Source: Hyphobacterium sp. SN044
Lineage (GTDB): Bacteria > Pseudomonadota > Alphaproteobacteria > Caulobacterales > Maricaulaceae
Assembly (NCBI RefSeq): GCF_021864465.1
Contig: NZ_JAKKUV010000004.1
Span: forward strand, 124,001-188,000
DNA length: 64,000 bases
Reading direction: 5' to 3'
Below, one piece after another: positions 1-8,893 of the stretch. The first letter of the stretch is position 1; each line of letters starts with the position of its first letter. The notes beneath the pieces are model-generated. The model made no database searches. It saw only the letters and a program-made list of their open reading frames with translations, and had not been told where the DNA came from. The position numbers were made by a program, and so were the translations under genes.

Positions 1-1814
1 GCGGGAAACCGAAGGCGCACCATTTGCGCATCGTCGAATCGGTGAAGACCGATCCGTCGCGGGACGCGCTGCTGACCGAATTCGGCAAGAAGACGCTGAC
101 CGACCGTTATCTCCTGCCGGGCGAATCCTATCAGGACATGTTCGCGCGTGTGGCGAATGCCTATGCCGACAATCCCGAGCACGCCCAGCGCCTTTACGAC
201 TACATGTCGCGCCTGTGGTTCATGCCGGCGACGCCCGTCCTGTCGAATGGCGGCGCGACGCGCGGCCTGCCGATTTCCTGCTTCCTCAATTCGGTTGATG
301 ACAGCCTCGACGGCATTGTCGGCACCTGGAACGAGAATGTCTGGCTCGCCTCCAACGGCGGCGGTATCGGCACCTATTGGGGTCATGTCCGTTCGATCGG
401 CGAGAAGGTCGGTCAGAACGGCCAGACCAGCGGCATCATTCCCTTCATCCGCGTGATGGATTCGCTGACGCTTGCGATCAGCCAGGGCTCGCTGCGCCGG
501 GGCTCGGCCGCGGTCTATCTCGACATTCACCACCCGGAGATCGAGGAATTCCTGGAAATCCGGAAGCCGTCGGGCGACTTCAACCGCAAGAGCCTCAACC
601 TCCACCACGGCATCAACATCACGGACGACTTCATGGAAGCCGTACGCGACGATGCGGATTACGATCTGCGGTCGCCGCGCTCCGGCGAAGTCGTGCGTTC
701 GGTCAATGCGCGCAAGCTGTGGCAGAAGATCCTGGAAATCCGCCTGCAGACCGGCGAGCCCTACATCCTGTTCACCGACACGGTGAACAAGGCGCTCCCG
801 GCGCACCAGCGCAAGCTGGGCCTGAAGGTCCGCCAGTCGAATCTGTGCTCGGAAATCACCCTGCCGACCGGCATTGACCAGAACGGCAAGGAGCGCACGG
901 CGGTGTGCTGCCTGTCCTCGCTCAATGCGGAGAAATTCCTCGAGTGGAAGGACGACAAGCAATTCATCGAGGACGTGATGCGCTTCCTCGACAACGTCCT
1001 GCAGGACTTCATCGACCGCGCCCCGCCGGAGATGGACCGCTCGGTCTATTCCGCGCTGCAGGAGCGCTCGGTCGGCCTCGGCCTGATGGGCTTCCACTCC
1101 TTCCTTCAGGCCCAGGGCGCGCCGTTCGAAAGTGCGCTGGCGAAATCCTGGAACATGAAGATGTTCAAGCATATCCGTCAGGCCGCGGACGCGGCGTCGG
1201 TGACGCTGGCGGAAGAGAAGGGTGCCTGCCCGGATGCGGAGAAGGCCGGCGTGAAGGCGCGCTTCTCGCACAAGCTGGCCGTGGCGCCGACCGCCTCGAT
1301 CTCGATCATCTGCGGCGGCACGTCCGCGGGCATCGAACCGATCCCGGCGAACTACTACGTCCACAAGACGCTGTCGGGTTCCTTCCCGGTGAAGAATGCG
1401 CAGCTTGAAGCGCTGCTGGAGGAAAAGGGCCAGAATACGCCGACCACCTGGGCGTCGATCCTGGAGCACGAGGGTTCGGTCCAGCACCTTGCCTGCCTCA
1501 GCGAGAACGAGAAAGCGATCTTCAAGACCGCGTTCGAGATCGACCAGCGCTGGGTGATCGAGCTGGCGGCCGACCGCACGCCCTATATCTGCCAGTCGCA
1601 GTCGCTCAACATCTTCCTGCCGGGCGATATCGATAAGTGGGACCTGCACATGCTGCACTGGACGGCATGGGAGCGGGGCATGAAGTCGCTCTACTATTGC
1701 CGCTCGAAATCGGTACAGCGGGTCGGCTTCGCAAACGGCACGAAATCGGACGCCGAAGTCTCGATGGAGGCGGCCGCGAAGACCGACTATGACGAGTGCC
1801 TCGCCTGCCAGTAG
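1..1814 (+). CDS. nrdA: Ribonucleoside-diphosphate reductase, class Ia alpha subunit (5' truncated)
   Basis: Catalytic large subunit that reduces ribonucleoside diphosphates to deoxyribonucleotides in the cytoplasm together with NrdB. The frame is open from base 3, so the start lies left of the window; about 600 residues are visible. Seen: the first active-site cysteine region (GLPISCFLNS), the NLCSE motif with the thiyl-radical cysteine and its neighbouring Asn and Glu, the partner cysteine in AVCCLSSLN, the tyrosine pair of the radical pathway in MKSLYYCRS, and a C-terminal CLACQ with the CxxC that is re-reduced by thioredoxin or glutaredoxin. The ATP-cone region cannot be judged because the N terminus is missing. 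NrdB is encoded about 1.2 kb downstream on the same strand. Confidence 0.96.
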   Translation, partial: GKPKAHHLRIVESVKTDPSRDALLTEFGKKTLTDRYLLPGESYQDMFARVANAYADNPEHAQRLYDYMSRLWFMPATPVLSNGGATRGLPISCFLNSVDDSLDGIVGTWNENVWLASNGGGIGTYWGHVRSIGEKVGQNGQTSGIIPFIRVMDSLTLAISQGSLRRGSAAVYLDIHHPEIEEFLEIRKPSGDFNRKSLNLHHGINITDDFMEAVRDDADYDLRSPRSGEVVRSVNARKLWQKILEIRLQTGEPYILFTDTVNKALPAHQRKLGLKVRQSNLCSEITLPTGIDQNGKERTAVCCLSSLNAEKFLEWKDDKQFIEDVMRFLDNVLQDFIDRAPPEMDRSVYSALQERSVGLGLMGFHSFLQAQGAPFESALAKSWNMKMFKHIRQAADAASVTLAEEKGACPDAEKAGVKARFSHKLAVAPTASISIICGGTSAGIEPIPANYYVHKTLSGSFPVKNAQLEALLEEKGQNTPTTWASILEHEGSVQHLACLSENEKAIFKTAFEIDQRWVIELAADRTPYICQSQSLNIFLPGDIDKWDLHMLHWTAWERGMKSLYYCRSKSVQRVGFANGTKSDAEVSMEAAAKTDYDECLACQ

Positions 1815-1841
1815 GCGGGTTCGCTGCGCATGCGGTTTGGG

Positions 1842-1864
1842 GGTCCCCGCGAAAGCGGGGATCC
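1842..1864. repeat. Short palindromic dispersed repeat (ggtccccgc-gaaa-gcggggatcc type)
   Basis: Seven-base-pair stem TCCCCGC/GCGGGGA with a GAAA loop, 28 bases after nrdA. It has no T-run, so it is not a convincing intrinsic terminator, although it may protect the nrdA mRNA 3' end. Related short hairpins occur near 22,714, 49,050 and inside the element at 49,098, which makes this a dispersed repeat family. Confidence 0.6.
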
Positions 1865-2071
1865 GAATTCTCTCAACACCTTGCGATATTCAGACCCGCG
1901 TTTTCACGGGGATTCCATGGGCGTTGACGCGGCGGATCGCTCTTGTCCGCAGTAACCCCGCTTTTACCGCACTGGCGAAATCTGCGCCCGGTTAACCCTT
2001 TTTCCCGCGAGACGCGAAGCGAAGCATGCTATTGTGTGCTTCGCGACCGTTACGGGGAGACGGGTGCCTTG

Positions 2072-2875
2072 ATGTGCCGGATTTCGAAAATTGCGTTTCT
2101 TGCCAGCGGGTTGGCGGCTGTCGCCGCCGCGTCGCCGGCGTTCGCCCAATCGGGTGAATGGGATGCGCTCGAATCGGTCCGTGCCCCTCTGCTCCAGGAA
2201 CGCCCAGGAACGCTCTCCCGCGAAGCCGCCGATGTTGCGGCCACTGCGCTGTCGGTGCGCTCCGGCCTTCCGGGCAGCGTGACCGCCTTCAACGGAACCG
2301 GGATTTCCTCGACGCCGCTGGGTGAGGCCGGGGCGATCGAGGTGCGGGTCTACGACCCTTACGAAGCTTCCATCGCGAATGTCCTGTTCGCGGCCGACGC
2401 GCTGGCAGACCGCGCGCTGGTGCATACCGGCGAAACGGCCCGGTCGAGTGTCTCGGTCGGCTATGTGATGGCCTATGACACGCCCGGCGGTGAAGGCCAG
2501 CTCGATTTCGGTATCCGCCCGCGCGCCGGGGTGAGTTTCGGACCGGACGGCACGGCGGCGGGAGCCGGCGCGGAAGTCCGCCTCGGCCAGTATCTCGATG
2601 ACGCCAATGGCGTGCGTCCGTCCTGGTATGTGTTCGCCGGAGCGGAGCGCAGCGCGCTGCTCTATGACCCGAGCGCCGGTTTCAACATGCGCGACGCGAT
2701 GTCGCTGCAGCCCTATGCCGTGGTCGGTGACGCCCAGGCCGGGGTCGCGATGCGCTTCGGCAGTGCCGATCTGTCGCTCGCCTATGTCCGCCGCGAGCGG
2801 GAATTCACCGCCGGGACAGAGGATTACGACGCGCACGAGGACTTCGCCGCGGTGTCGATCAGCCGCCGCTGGTAA
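2072..2875 (+). CDS. Secreted/outer-membrane protein resembling the C-terminal part of LpxR (DUF2219)
   Basis: 267-residue exported protein. Starting at the ATG at 2072 gives a clear signal peptide (MCRISKIAFLASGLAAVAAA, cleavage after FAQ); the frame is open upstream to 1943 but those residues look untranslated. The second half has alternating beta-strand character and ends in an aromatic residue (SRRW), as outer-membrane barrels do. The stretch WYVFAGAER to YVRREREF resembles the last strands of lipid A 3'-O-deacylase LpxR/DUF2219, judged from memory of the family. The N-terminal LpxR catalytic motifs are not evident, so enzymatic activity is doubtful. It sits between nrdA and nrdB, which is unusual. 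Confidence 0.55.
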   Translation: MCRISKIAFLASGLAAVAAASPAFAQSGEWDALESVRAPLLQERPGTLSREAADVAATALSVRSGLPGSVTAFNGTGISSTPLGEAGAIEVRVYDPYEASIANVLFAADALADRALVHTGETARSSVSVGYVMAYDTPGGEGQLDFGIRPRAGVSFGPDGTAAGAGAEVRLGQYLDDANGVRPSWYVFAGAERSALLYDPSAGFNMRDAMSLQPYAVVGDAQAGVAMRFGSADLSLAYVRREREFTAGTEDYDAHEDFAAVSISRRW

Positions 2876-2962
2876 TTCAGCCACTTATCCACTGACCCTG
2901 ACTCCACCGGTTGAAAACTCGATTCCGTATGCCCCCACCCCTAGACGTTTGGGTGCCATTAA

Positions 2963-2978
2963 CCCCAATATGTTGTTA
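2963..2978. promoter_or_regulatory. Candidate NrdR box upstream of nrdB
   Basis: The 16 bases cccCAATATgtTGtta match about 12 of 16 positions of the known NrdR consensus acaCwAtATaTwGtgt, including the central core. The site is 60 bases upstream of the nrdB start. A poorer half-matching sequence, itself an inverted repeat (cacccctagacgtttgggtg), lies at 2936-2955. The 25-base offset is shorter than the usual roughly three-turn spacing of paired boxes, so only the downstream box is proposed. NrdR would repress nrdB when dATP is plentiful. Confidence 0.4.
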
Positions 2979-3039
2979 ATCGAGTGTCGGGCCGCCGGCC
3001 CGCTCGCCTAACACCGCATCGCCGAAGGGGAACGCGTCC

Positions 3040-4068
3040 ATGTCCGCCGAATCGCTGCTTCCGGGCCTCTTGACCGCCAGCCATTCCTACAAGCCGTTCC
3101 GCTATCCGTGGGCGTACGAATTCTGGAAGAAGCAGCAGCAGGTCCACTGGATGCCGGAAGAGGTTCCGCTCGGCGAGGACTGCAAGGATTGGGCGACCAA
3201 GCTGTCGGACAATGAGCGCAATCTGCTCACCCAGATCTTCCGCTTCTTCACGCAGTCCGACGTTGAAGTGAACGACAACTACATGGAGCGCTATGCGCGC
3301 GTCTTCAAACCGACAGAAGTGAAGATGATGCTGTCGGCCTTCTCCAACATGGAGACGATCCATATCGCCGCCTATGCGCTGCTGCTCGAAACCATCGGCA
3401 TGCCGGACAACGAGTTCTCGGCCTTCATGGATTACGAGGCGATGCGCGACAAGCATGACTACATGCAGCGCTTCGGGGTCGAGACCGATGCCGACATCCT
3501 GCGCACGCTGGCCATGTTCGGCGCCTTCACCGAGGGGCTGCAGCTGTTTGCCAGCTTCGCGATGCTGATGAATTTCCCGCGTCTCAACAAGATGAAGGGG
3601 ATGGGCCAGATCGTGTCATGGTCGGTGCGCGACGAGTCGCTGCACTGCGAAGGCATGATCAAGCTGTTCCACGAGTTTTCGAACGAGACCGGCGCGCTGA
3701 CCAAATCCGTGCAGGACGACATCGTGGAAAATTGCCGCACCGTCGTGATGCTGGAGGACAAGTTCATCGATCTCGCCTTCGAGATGGGCGAGGTCGAGGG
3801 CATGAATGCGGCCGATATCAAGTCCTACATCCGCTACATCGCCGACTGGCGCCTGCGCCAGCTGAAGCTGCCGGCGCTCTACGGCGCGAAGGAGCACCCG
3901 CTGCCCTGGCTGACGGAAATTCTCAACGGGGTGGAGCACGCCAACTTCTTCGAAGCGCGCGCGACGGAATACTCCAAGGGCGCGACCAAGGGCGACTGGC
4001 ACGGAGCGGACGGCGTCTGGGCGAGCTTCGACAAGATGAAGGCGCGGAACTCCCTGCCGGCGGAGTAG
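3040..4068 (+). CDS. nrdB: Ribonucleoside-diphosphate reductase, class Ia beta subunit
   Basis: 342-residue radical-generating subunit partnering NrdA. The di-iron ligands and radical tyrosine can be placed by spacing against E. coli R2: D74, E105, H108 and radical Y112 in the first half (METIH..AAY), and E165, E199, H202 in the second (TEGLQLF, DESLHCEG). The 31- and 34-residue spacings equal those of E. coli D84/E115 and E204/E238. The length is normal for the family. Start is the ATG at 3040. It ends 12 bases before a convergent gene. Confidence 0.97.
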   Translation: MSAESLLPGLLTASHSYKPFRYPWAYEFWKKQQQVHWMPEEVPLGEDCKDWATKLSDNERNLLTQIFRFFTQSDVEVNDNYMERYARVFKPTEVKMMLSAFSNMETIHIAAYALLLETIGMPDNEFSAFMDYEAMRDKHDYMQRFGVETDADILRTLAMFGAFTEGLQLFASFAMLMNFPRLNKMKGMGQIVSWSVRDESLHCEGMIKLFHEFSNETGALTKSVQDDIVENCRTVVMLEDKFIDLAFEMGEVEGMNAADIKSYIRYIADWRLRQLKLPALYGAKEHPLPWLTEILNGVEHANFFEARATEYSKGATKGDWHGADGVWASFDKMKARNSLPAE

Positions 4069-4080
4069 GGAGTTCAGCGT

Positions 4081-5841
4081 TCAGCCGTCGGTCTGACGGG
4101 CGCGCAGCAGGAAGAAGTGGCGTCCCCCCAGCGACACCTCCTTGTACGCACCTCCAGCCCAGAACAGGCCTTCCTCGGTCTGCTCGACCAGGATCAGCCC
4201 CTGGAAGCTGCCATTCATGTTGGCGACGGGCGGCGGGCAGCTTCTGACGGTCAACGTGATCTGATGCAGGCCCGCGGTGCCGGGGGACCCGGACTCCGGC
4301 GTCAACTGACCACTCAGTACGCATCCATTGGTTTGCGTTGTGCTCAGAGCCAGTGTCTCGTCGATCGATAGTCCGATCGAGAGCGGTGCACCGTTCATGA
4401 CATAATCCATCACGAACGATCCGACAGGCGCCGGGACAAAGGCGGTGTTGAAGTCGCGCACGGCATGCGGGAAAGGCTCGTCCTCGTCGTCCGGTTCGAA
4501 GGCGAAAGTGAGGATTCTGCCGCCGAAGGTCAGCGAGCCGCCACCGTCTTCCGAGCGGATGTCGATCGCTACCTGAGGTCCCGAATACTCGCCGGTTTCC
4601 CATTCACCTGTGTAATCGGTTGAAGCTGATACAAGGAGTTCGCCCGAGATCTCGCCTTGACCTGGTTGGTCGACGGAGTTCAGCCGGGCCAATCGGACCG
4701 AAGTGCGGCTGGTGCACAGATCCTCGCCGTGCAGGCCGCGGCCGGCAATCAAGGCGAGGCGGTTCGAGCCGATCATGATGCGGTCACCGGATGTCGCGTC
4801 GCCCGGATGGGAGTGGCGCGTCGATCTCTGCTGGGTCAGGCAGCGGTCAAACCGCCAGACGCCGACAAGATCGCTTGGCGCGGGTTGAGCGCTGGCGGGT
4901 TCGTCGATTGCGGTGCTCGCGTCGCCAACCAGGGTCCATGCAAGGCTATGATCGCCGCGTCTTTCCTCGATGAAACGCAAGAAAACCCGCCGGAATGCCG
5001 GAGCACGGGGCAGTGAGTAACCAGCATCGTCCCGGACGCGCACGGAAAACAGGTGAATCGCATCCCGGTCCATCTGTACCGAGATCGTGTTTGCGCGTGG
5101 CCCGAGGCATTGGCCGTTCCCGTCCGTCTCGCAGACATCGGCCGCTGTACCGCCGCTGGCCGTCGCCACGACCGTAATCTCACTCGAAGCGCCGATATTC
5201 ACCGCCGCCACGGCGGCTGCGGCCACGCCGCCCTCATTGGCGATCCGGAGGAAGCCGTCGCCGCTCGGCGTCACCATCACCGGGATGACGTCGGCCATTG
5301 GCCGTGGGCGGATGTTGAACTGAAACTGCTCGACCGGCAGGCCGCGGCTGCTCAATCGAAGCGCGTTGTGCCGTCCTTCTGCGCCATTCGGGTCGGCGCA
5401 ATTCAGCCTGGGGACGGCAAAGCAGGTGCTCGACTCACAATCGGTGTTGGCGGCTCGCAGGACGAAGAAGCGGGTTCGTCCGGGCGCCATGTCGAACTCC
5501 GCGGTCCAATCCGCCAGAAAGTTTCCTGCGCTGTCAATTTCACGGTGTTCGATCCACACCCGCGCCGACGGGGGGAGCGCCGGGAAGGGCGGGTTCGGCG
5601 CGAAATAAGAGTGGGACCAATCCGTGATCCAGCATCCCTCGACCGGTTCTGTACCCGTATAGGTCAGGGCCGCCAGAACGGTGGTCTGGCCGGTCCGGTC
5701 ATCCCCGCCGTCAAACTGGTCCGCGGGTCCGCGAACGCTTGGCAGAATGGAGAACCGCACGACGGGTGCTTCATCCTGGGCGCGAGCGATCGGCCCGGCG
5801 ATGCTTGAAAGCAGCAGGCTGGTCAACAAGGCCCGGATCAT
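4081..5841 (-). CDS. Uncharacterised secreted protein
   Basis: About 586 residues with an N-terminal signal peptide (MIRALLTSLLLSSIAGPIARA, then QDEAP) and no membrane segment after it. GTG ATG in tandem at 5844/5841 leaves one codon of uncertainty at the start. The mature protein is rich in D, G, P and S. It holds several separated cysteine pairs (such as CWITDWSH, CESSTCFAVPRLNC, CETDGNGQC, CLTQQR, CVLSGQL, CPPP), which suggests disulfide-stabilised beta domains in the periplasm or outside the cell. I recognise no domain. It is isolated between nrdB (convergent) and amn (divergent). Confidence 0.75.
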   Translation of the reverse strand: MIRALLTSLLLSSIAGPIARAQDEAPVVRFSILPSVRGPADQFDGGDDRTGQTTVLAALTYTGTEPVEGCWITDWSHSYFAPNPPFPALPPSARVWIEHREIDSAGNFLADWTAEFDMAPGRTRFFVLRAANTDCESSTCFAVPRLNCADPNGAEGRHNALRLSSRGLPVEQFQFNIRPRPMADVIPVMVTPSGDGFLRIANEGGVAAAAVAAVNIGASSEITVVATASGGTAADVCETDGNGQCLGPRANTISVQMDRDAIHLFSVRVRDDAGYSLPRAPAFRRVFLRFIEERRGDHSLAWTLVGDASTAIDEPASAQPAPSDLVGVWRFDRCLTQQRSTRHSHPGDATSGDRIMIGSNRLALIAGRGLHGEDLCTSRTSVRLARLNSVDQPGQGEISGELLVSASTDYTGEWETGEYSGPQVAIDIRSEDGGGSLTFGGRILTFAFEPDDEDEPFPHAVRDFNTAFVPAPVGSFVMDYVMNGAPLSIGLSIDETLALSTTQTNGCVLSGQLTPESGSPGTAGLHQITLTVRSCPPPVANMNGSFQGLILVEQTEEGLFWAGGAYKEVSLGGRHFFLLRARQTDG

Positions 5842-5956
5842 CACGTCATCCCCAGTTGAGCATCGTCAGGCTACACGCTTTGGGCGTGCGCAACAAACGG
5901 CCCGCCAAGCCTTAATCCTCTGGACGTGCGCAGCGCGGCGAGTCTAGAAGCGGTCG

Positions 5957-7423
5957 ATGGAAAACCGATTCAAGACCGCAAAGACACCCGCGGAGGCGAT
6001 CGACCGCCTCCAGAGCATTTACGACGCATCGACCGAACGCCTGCAGACGGCGCTGAAGGCCTATATCGAGGACGGGACACCGCCCGATCCCAAGGCCCGC
6101 GCCAAGCACGCCTTCGCCTATCCCGAACTGCGCGTGACCTATGAGACCGAAGGGTCGCCCCCGCCAGTCAGCCGGGCCTTCGGCAAATTCTCCGAGCCCG
6201 GCGTCTACCGCCTGGCGATCACCCAGCCTTCGCTGTTCCGGGACTATCTCGAAGACCAGCTTTCGATCCTGCAGGACCAGTATCCGATCACGATCGAGAC
6301 CGGCCCGTCGGACGAGGAGATCGCCTTCTCCTACGTGCTCGACGGCTCGCAGGAGATCGATCTCGACAAGGCGAGCGCCGCCGATCTCGTCCGCCACTTT
6401 CCCTATGCCGATCTGGCGCGGATCGATGATGCGGTACCGAATGGCGAGCGCAGCCCGGTCCCGGGCGAGCCGCGGCCGCTGGCCCTGTTCGACGCGCCGC
6501 GGGTGGATTATTCGCTGCAGCGCATCCGGCACTATACCGGCACGCCCTATGAGGACGTGCAGCAATTCATCCTGTTCACCAATTACCACCGCTATGTCGA
6601 CGCCTTCGTGGCCTGGGCGATCCGCCAGCTGAAGGAAGACAATGAGTACGAGTCGCTGTCGGCGGCCGGCTTCGTCACGGTCGATGCCAGGACGCGCAAT
6701 CCGCGCGCGGCGGTCGAGGGCGCGCCCTGGCGGCGCTTCCAGATGCCGGCCTATCACCTCAAGGCGCCGGGCGGGCGGGGCATCACGCTGGTGAATATCG
6801 GCGTCGGCCCGTCGAATGCGAAGACGATCACCGATCACCTGGCCGTGCTGCGTCCGCAATGCTGGCTGATGATCGGCCATTGCGGCGGCCTGCGGCATTC
6901 GCAGCGGCTCGGCGATTATGTCCTGGCCCACGCCTATCTCAGATATGACCGGGTGCTCGACCGCGACCTGCCGCTGGAAATCCCGGTGCCGCCGATCGCG
7001 GAAATCCAGATCGCGCTCGCCGATGCGGTCAAGGCGGTGAGCGGTGATAGCGGCGAGGATCTGAAGCGCCGCCTGCGCACCGGTACGGTTGCGACCTATG
7101 CCGACCGGAACTGGGAGCTTCGTTTCCACGCCGAGGCGCGCCGGATCAACCAGTCGCGGGCCATCGCGGTGGACATGGAATCGGCGACGATCGCGGCCAA
7201 TGGTTTCCGCCTGCGTGTGCCCTATGGCACGCTGCTGTGCGTCTCGGACAAGCCATTGCACGGCGAGTTGAAGCTGCCCGGCGCGGCCAATCTCTTCTAT
7301 CAGCGCTCGGTCAGCGAACACCTGATGGCGGGGATCGAGACGATCGAGATCCTGAAGCGCGACGATGCCGCTGCGCTGCATTCACGCAAATTGCGCAGTT
7401 TCGACGAGCCGCCCTTCCGATGA
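5957..7423 (+). CDS. amn: AMP nucleosidase
   Basis: 488-residue cytoplasmic enzyme that splits AMP into adenine and ribose 5-phosphate, adjusting the adenylate pool. The protein shows the amn-specific N-terminal domain (TAKTPAEAIDRLQSIYDAS, KHAFAYPELRVTYE) followed by a nucleoside-phosphorylase fold with IGVGPSNAKTITDHLAVL, MIGHCGGLRHSQ, and the VDMESATIAANGFR motif that binds the nucleoside. The length matches the family. Its TGA overlaps the ATG of the next gene (ATGA), so the two are probably co-translated. Confidence 0.95.
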   Translation: MENRFKTAKTPAEAIDRLQSIYDASTERLQTALKAYIEDGTPPDPKARAKHAFAYPELRVTYETEGSPPPVSRAFGKFSEPGVYRLAITQPSLFRDYLEDQLSILQDQYPITIETGPSDEEIAFSYVLDGSQEIDLDKASAADLVRHFPYADLARIDDAVPNGERSPVPGEPRPLALFDAPRVDYSLQRIRHYTGTPYEDVQQFILFTNYHRYVDAFVAWAIRQLKEDNEYESLSAAGFVTVDARTRNPRAAVEGAPWRRFQMPAYHLKAPGGRGITLVNIGVGPSNAKTITDHLAVLRPQCWLMIGHCGGLRHSQRLGDYVLAHAYLRYDRVLDRDLPLEIPVPPIAEIQIALADAVKAVSGDSGEDLKRRLRTGTVATYADRNWELRFHAEARRINQSRAIAVDMESATIAANGFRLRVPYGTLLCVSDKPLHGELKLPGAANLFYQRSVSEHLMAGIETIEILKRDDAAALHSRKLRSFDEPPFR

Positions 7424-8046
7424 GCACGACCGCCGAACCGAAATACGCCTGGCTGGGACGTGCCGCGATCGAGGCGATCCTGATCGTCTTCGCCGTCGTT
7501 CTGGGTTTCATCGTGAATGAATGGCGCGAAGGCGTGCAGACGCGGCAGGCTTCGGACACGGCGCTGGAACGCATCGCCGAAGAGATGGAGGCCAATGCCG
7601 CCGCGCTGCGGCAGGTCGTCGGCTATCACCAGATGGTGGCCGACAATCTCGGCGAGGCGATTGCCCGGATCGAGCGCGGCGAAGCGTCCGAGGAGGGCGT
7701 GCTGTTCAATGTCCTGCCACCGATCATGCCGCGCGGAATCCAGGAGCCGCGCCTGACGACGGTGGCGTGGGATCTGGCACGGGAGCGCGGCGATCTCGAC
7801 CCGGTCGACTACCGCATGATGTCGGACATCGCGCTGATTTACAGCGCGCAGTCGGGCGGGGCAGATTCCACCTGGCGGTCGATCGCGGAAACCTTCTTCC
7901 TGTCGACGGAATCGCTCGAGCGGCGACCGCTTCTGCCGAAGCTCAGGCTGATGCAGGCGTCCTTCTCGGAACTCGTTGCGCAGGAGCAATACCTGATCGG
8001 TCTCTACGACCGGCAGATCGAGGATGTCCGCGCGGCGCTGGAGTGA
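7420..8046 (+). CDS. Membrane-anchored protein of unknown function
   Basis: 208 residues with one hydrophobic segment near the N terminus (about residues 13-32, ending GFIVNEWRE), then a helical, charged domain with coiled-coil tendency (residues 35-75). It overlaps the amn stop codon by ATGA, which fixes the start and suggests translational coupling. A similar layout, one membrane helix followed by a WREG-type junction and an alpha-helical domain, occurs in several uncharacterised proteobacterial families. No catalytic motif is visible. Confidence 0.75.
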   Translation: MSTTAEPKYAWLGRAAIEAILIVFAVVLGFIVNEWREGVQTRQASDTALERIAEEMEANAAALRQVVGYHQMVADNLGEAIARIERGEASEEGVLFNVLPPIMPRGIQEPRLTTVAWDLARERGDLDPVDYRMMSDIALIYSAQSGGADSTWRSIAETFFLSTESLERRPLLPKLRLMQASFSELVAQEQYLIGLYDRQIEDVRAALE

Positions 8047-8122
8047 CCTCGCATACGCCCCCTGCAGACTTGTTTCGTTTCGCGGCTTGCCCCCTGCGCC
8101 CCCGCGATTTAGGTGATGCGCC

Positions 8123-8893
8123 ATGAGCCGCGTGATCGCCTTCGACGGGATTCGGAATTTTCGCCATTTCGGCGAGTACGACACGCGTGACGGGCGAAAA
8201 GTCCGCCGCGGCCTCTACCGTTCGGGACATTTCGCCCGGGCGTCGGGCCAGGACATCGAGCGCCTGACCGAGATGCGCCTGACGGTGGTCACGGACCTCC
8301 GCCGGCCGCTGGAGCGCGACCGCGAGCCGTCGCGCTGGGACGATGTGCTCAATCCGCGCGTGCTGGCGTCGAATATCGCCGGCCATGCCGAGCCGCCGCA
8401 CATGGCCTTCCTGCGTGAAGGCGATCTGAGTGCGAAGGGCATCCGCGATTTCATGCTGGCGACCTATCGCCGGCTGCCGACCGATCCGGGCAACAAGCAG
8501 GCCTTTGCCGCGGGCCTGCGGGCGCTGGCCGATCATGCCGAGGACGAATCCTTCGTGGTGCATTGTGCCGCGGGCAAGGACCGGACGGGCCTGTTCTGCG
8601 CCATGGCCCTGGAACTGTCCGGCGTCGACCGCGACACCGTGGTCGAGGATTATCTGATGACGAATACGGCGGTCGATTACGACCGTCTCGTCCCGGAAGT
8701 GGCCGCGAATATCGCCGACCGCACGGGCCGCGCGGTCGAGGAGGAGTCCATGCGGATCTTCCTTGGCGTCGATGGCGATTATCTCAACGAAGCCTTCGGT
8801 GTGATGGGCAGTGCGGACGCCTATATGCGCACCGAGCTCGGCCTGTCCGACGACGAGATCACCCGGCTGCGCACCGCGCTGGTGCGGGGGTGA
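8123..8893 (+). CDS. Tyrosine-protein phosphatase family protein
   Basis: 256 residues. The CX5R phosphatase loop HCAAGKDRTG is present with nucleophile C148 and arginine R154. The N-terminal DGIRNFRHFGEYDTRDGR and LYRSGHFARAS are typical of the bacterial Y_phosphatase3 (dual-specificity-like) family, and TDLRRPLERDREPSRW corresponds to the family's DLR segment. There is no signal peptide, so it is cytoplasmic. Substrates cannot be told from sequence. Its stop overlaps the GTG start of pabB (GTGA). Confidence 0.88.
   Translation: MSRVIAFDGIRNFRHFGEYDTRDGRKVRRGLYRSGHFARASGQDIERLTEMRLTVVTDLRRPLERDREPSRWDDVLNPRVLASNIAGHAEPPHMAFLREGDLSAKGIRDFMLATYRRLPTDPGNKQAFAAGLRALADHAEDESFVVHCAAGKDRTGLFCAMALELSGVDRDTVVEDYLMTNTAVDYDRLVPEVAANIADRTGRAVEEESMRIFLGVDGDYLNEAFGVMGSADAYMRTELGLSDDEITRLRTALVRG

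Noticed and set aside
1842-1864. Hairpin after nrdA as an intrinsic terminator
   Set aside because: No T-run follows, and similar hairpins recur elsewhere, so it was listed as a dispersed repeat instead.
1964-2884. 306-codon minus-strand frame opposite the LpxR-like gene
   Set aside because: Histidine/arginine-rich antisense shadow; the plus-strand gene has a signal peptide and barrel pattern.
2936-2955. Second NrdR box upstream of nrdB
   Set aside because: The inverted repeat matches the NrdR consensus at only about half the positions and its 25-base offset is not the usual spacing.
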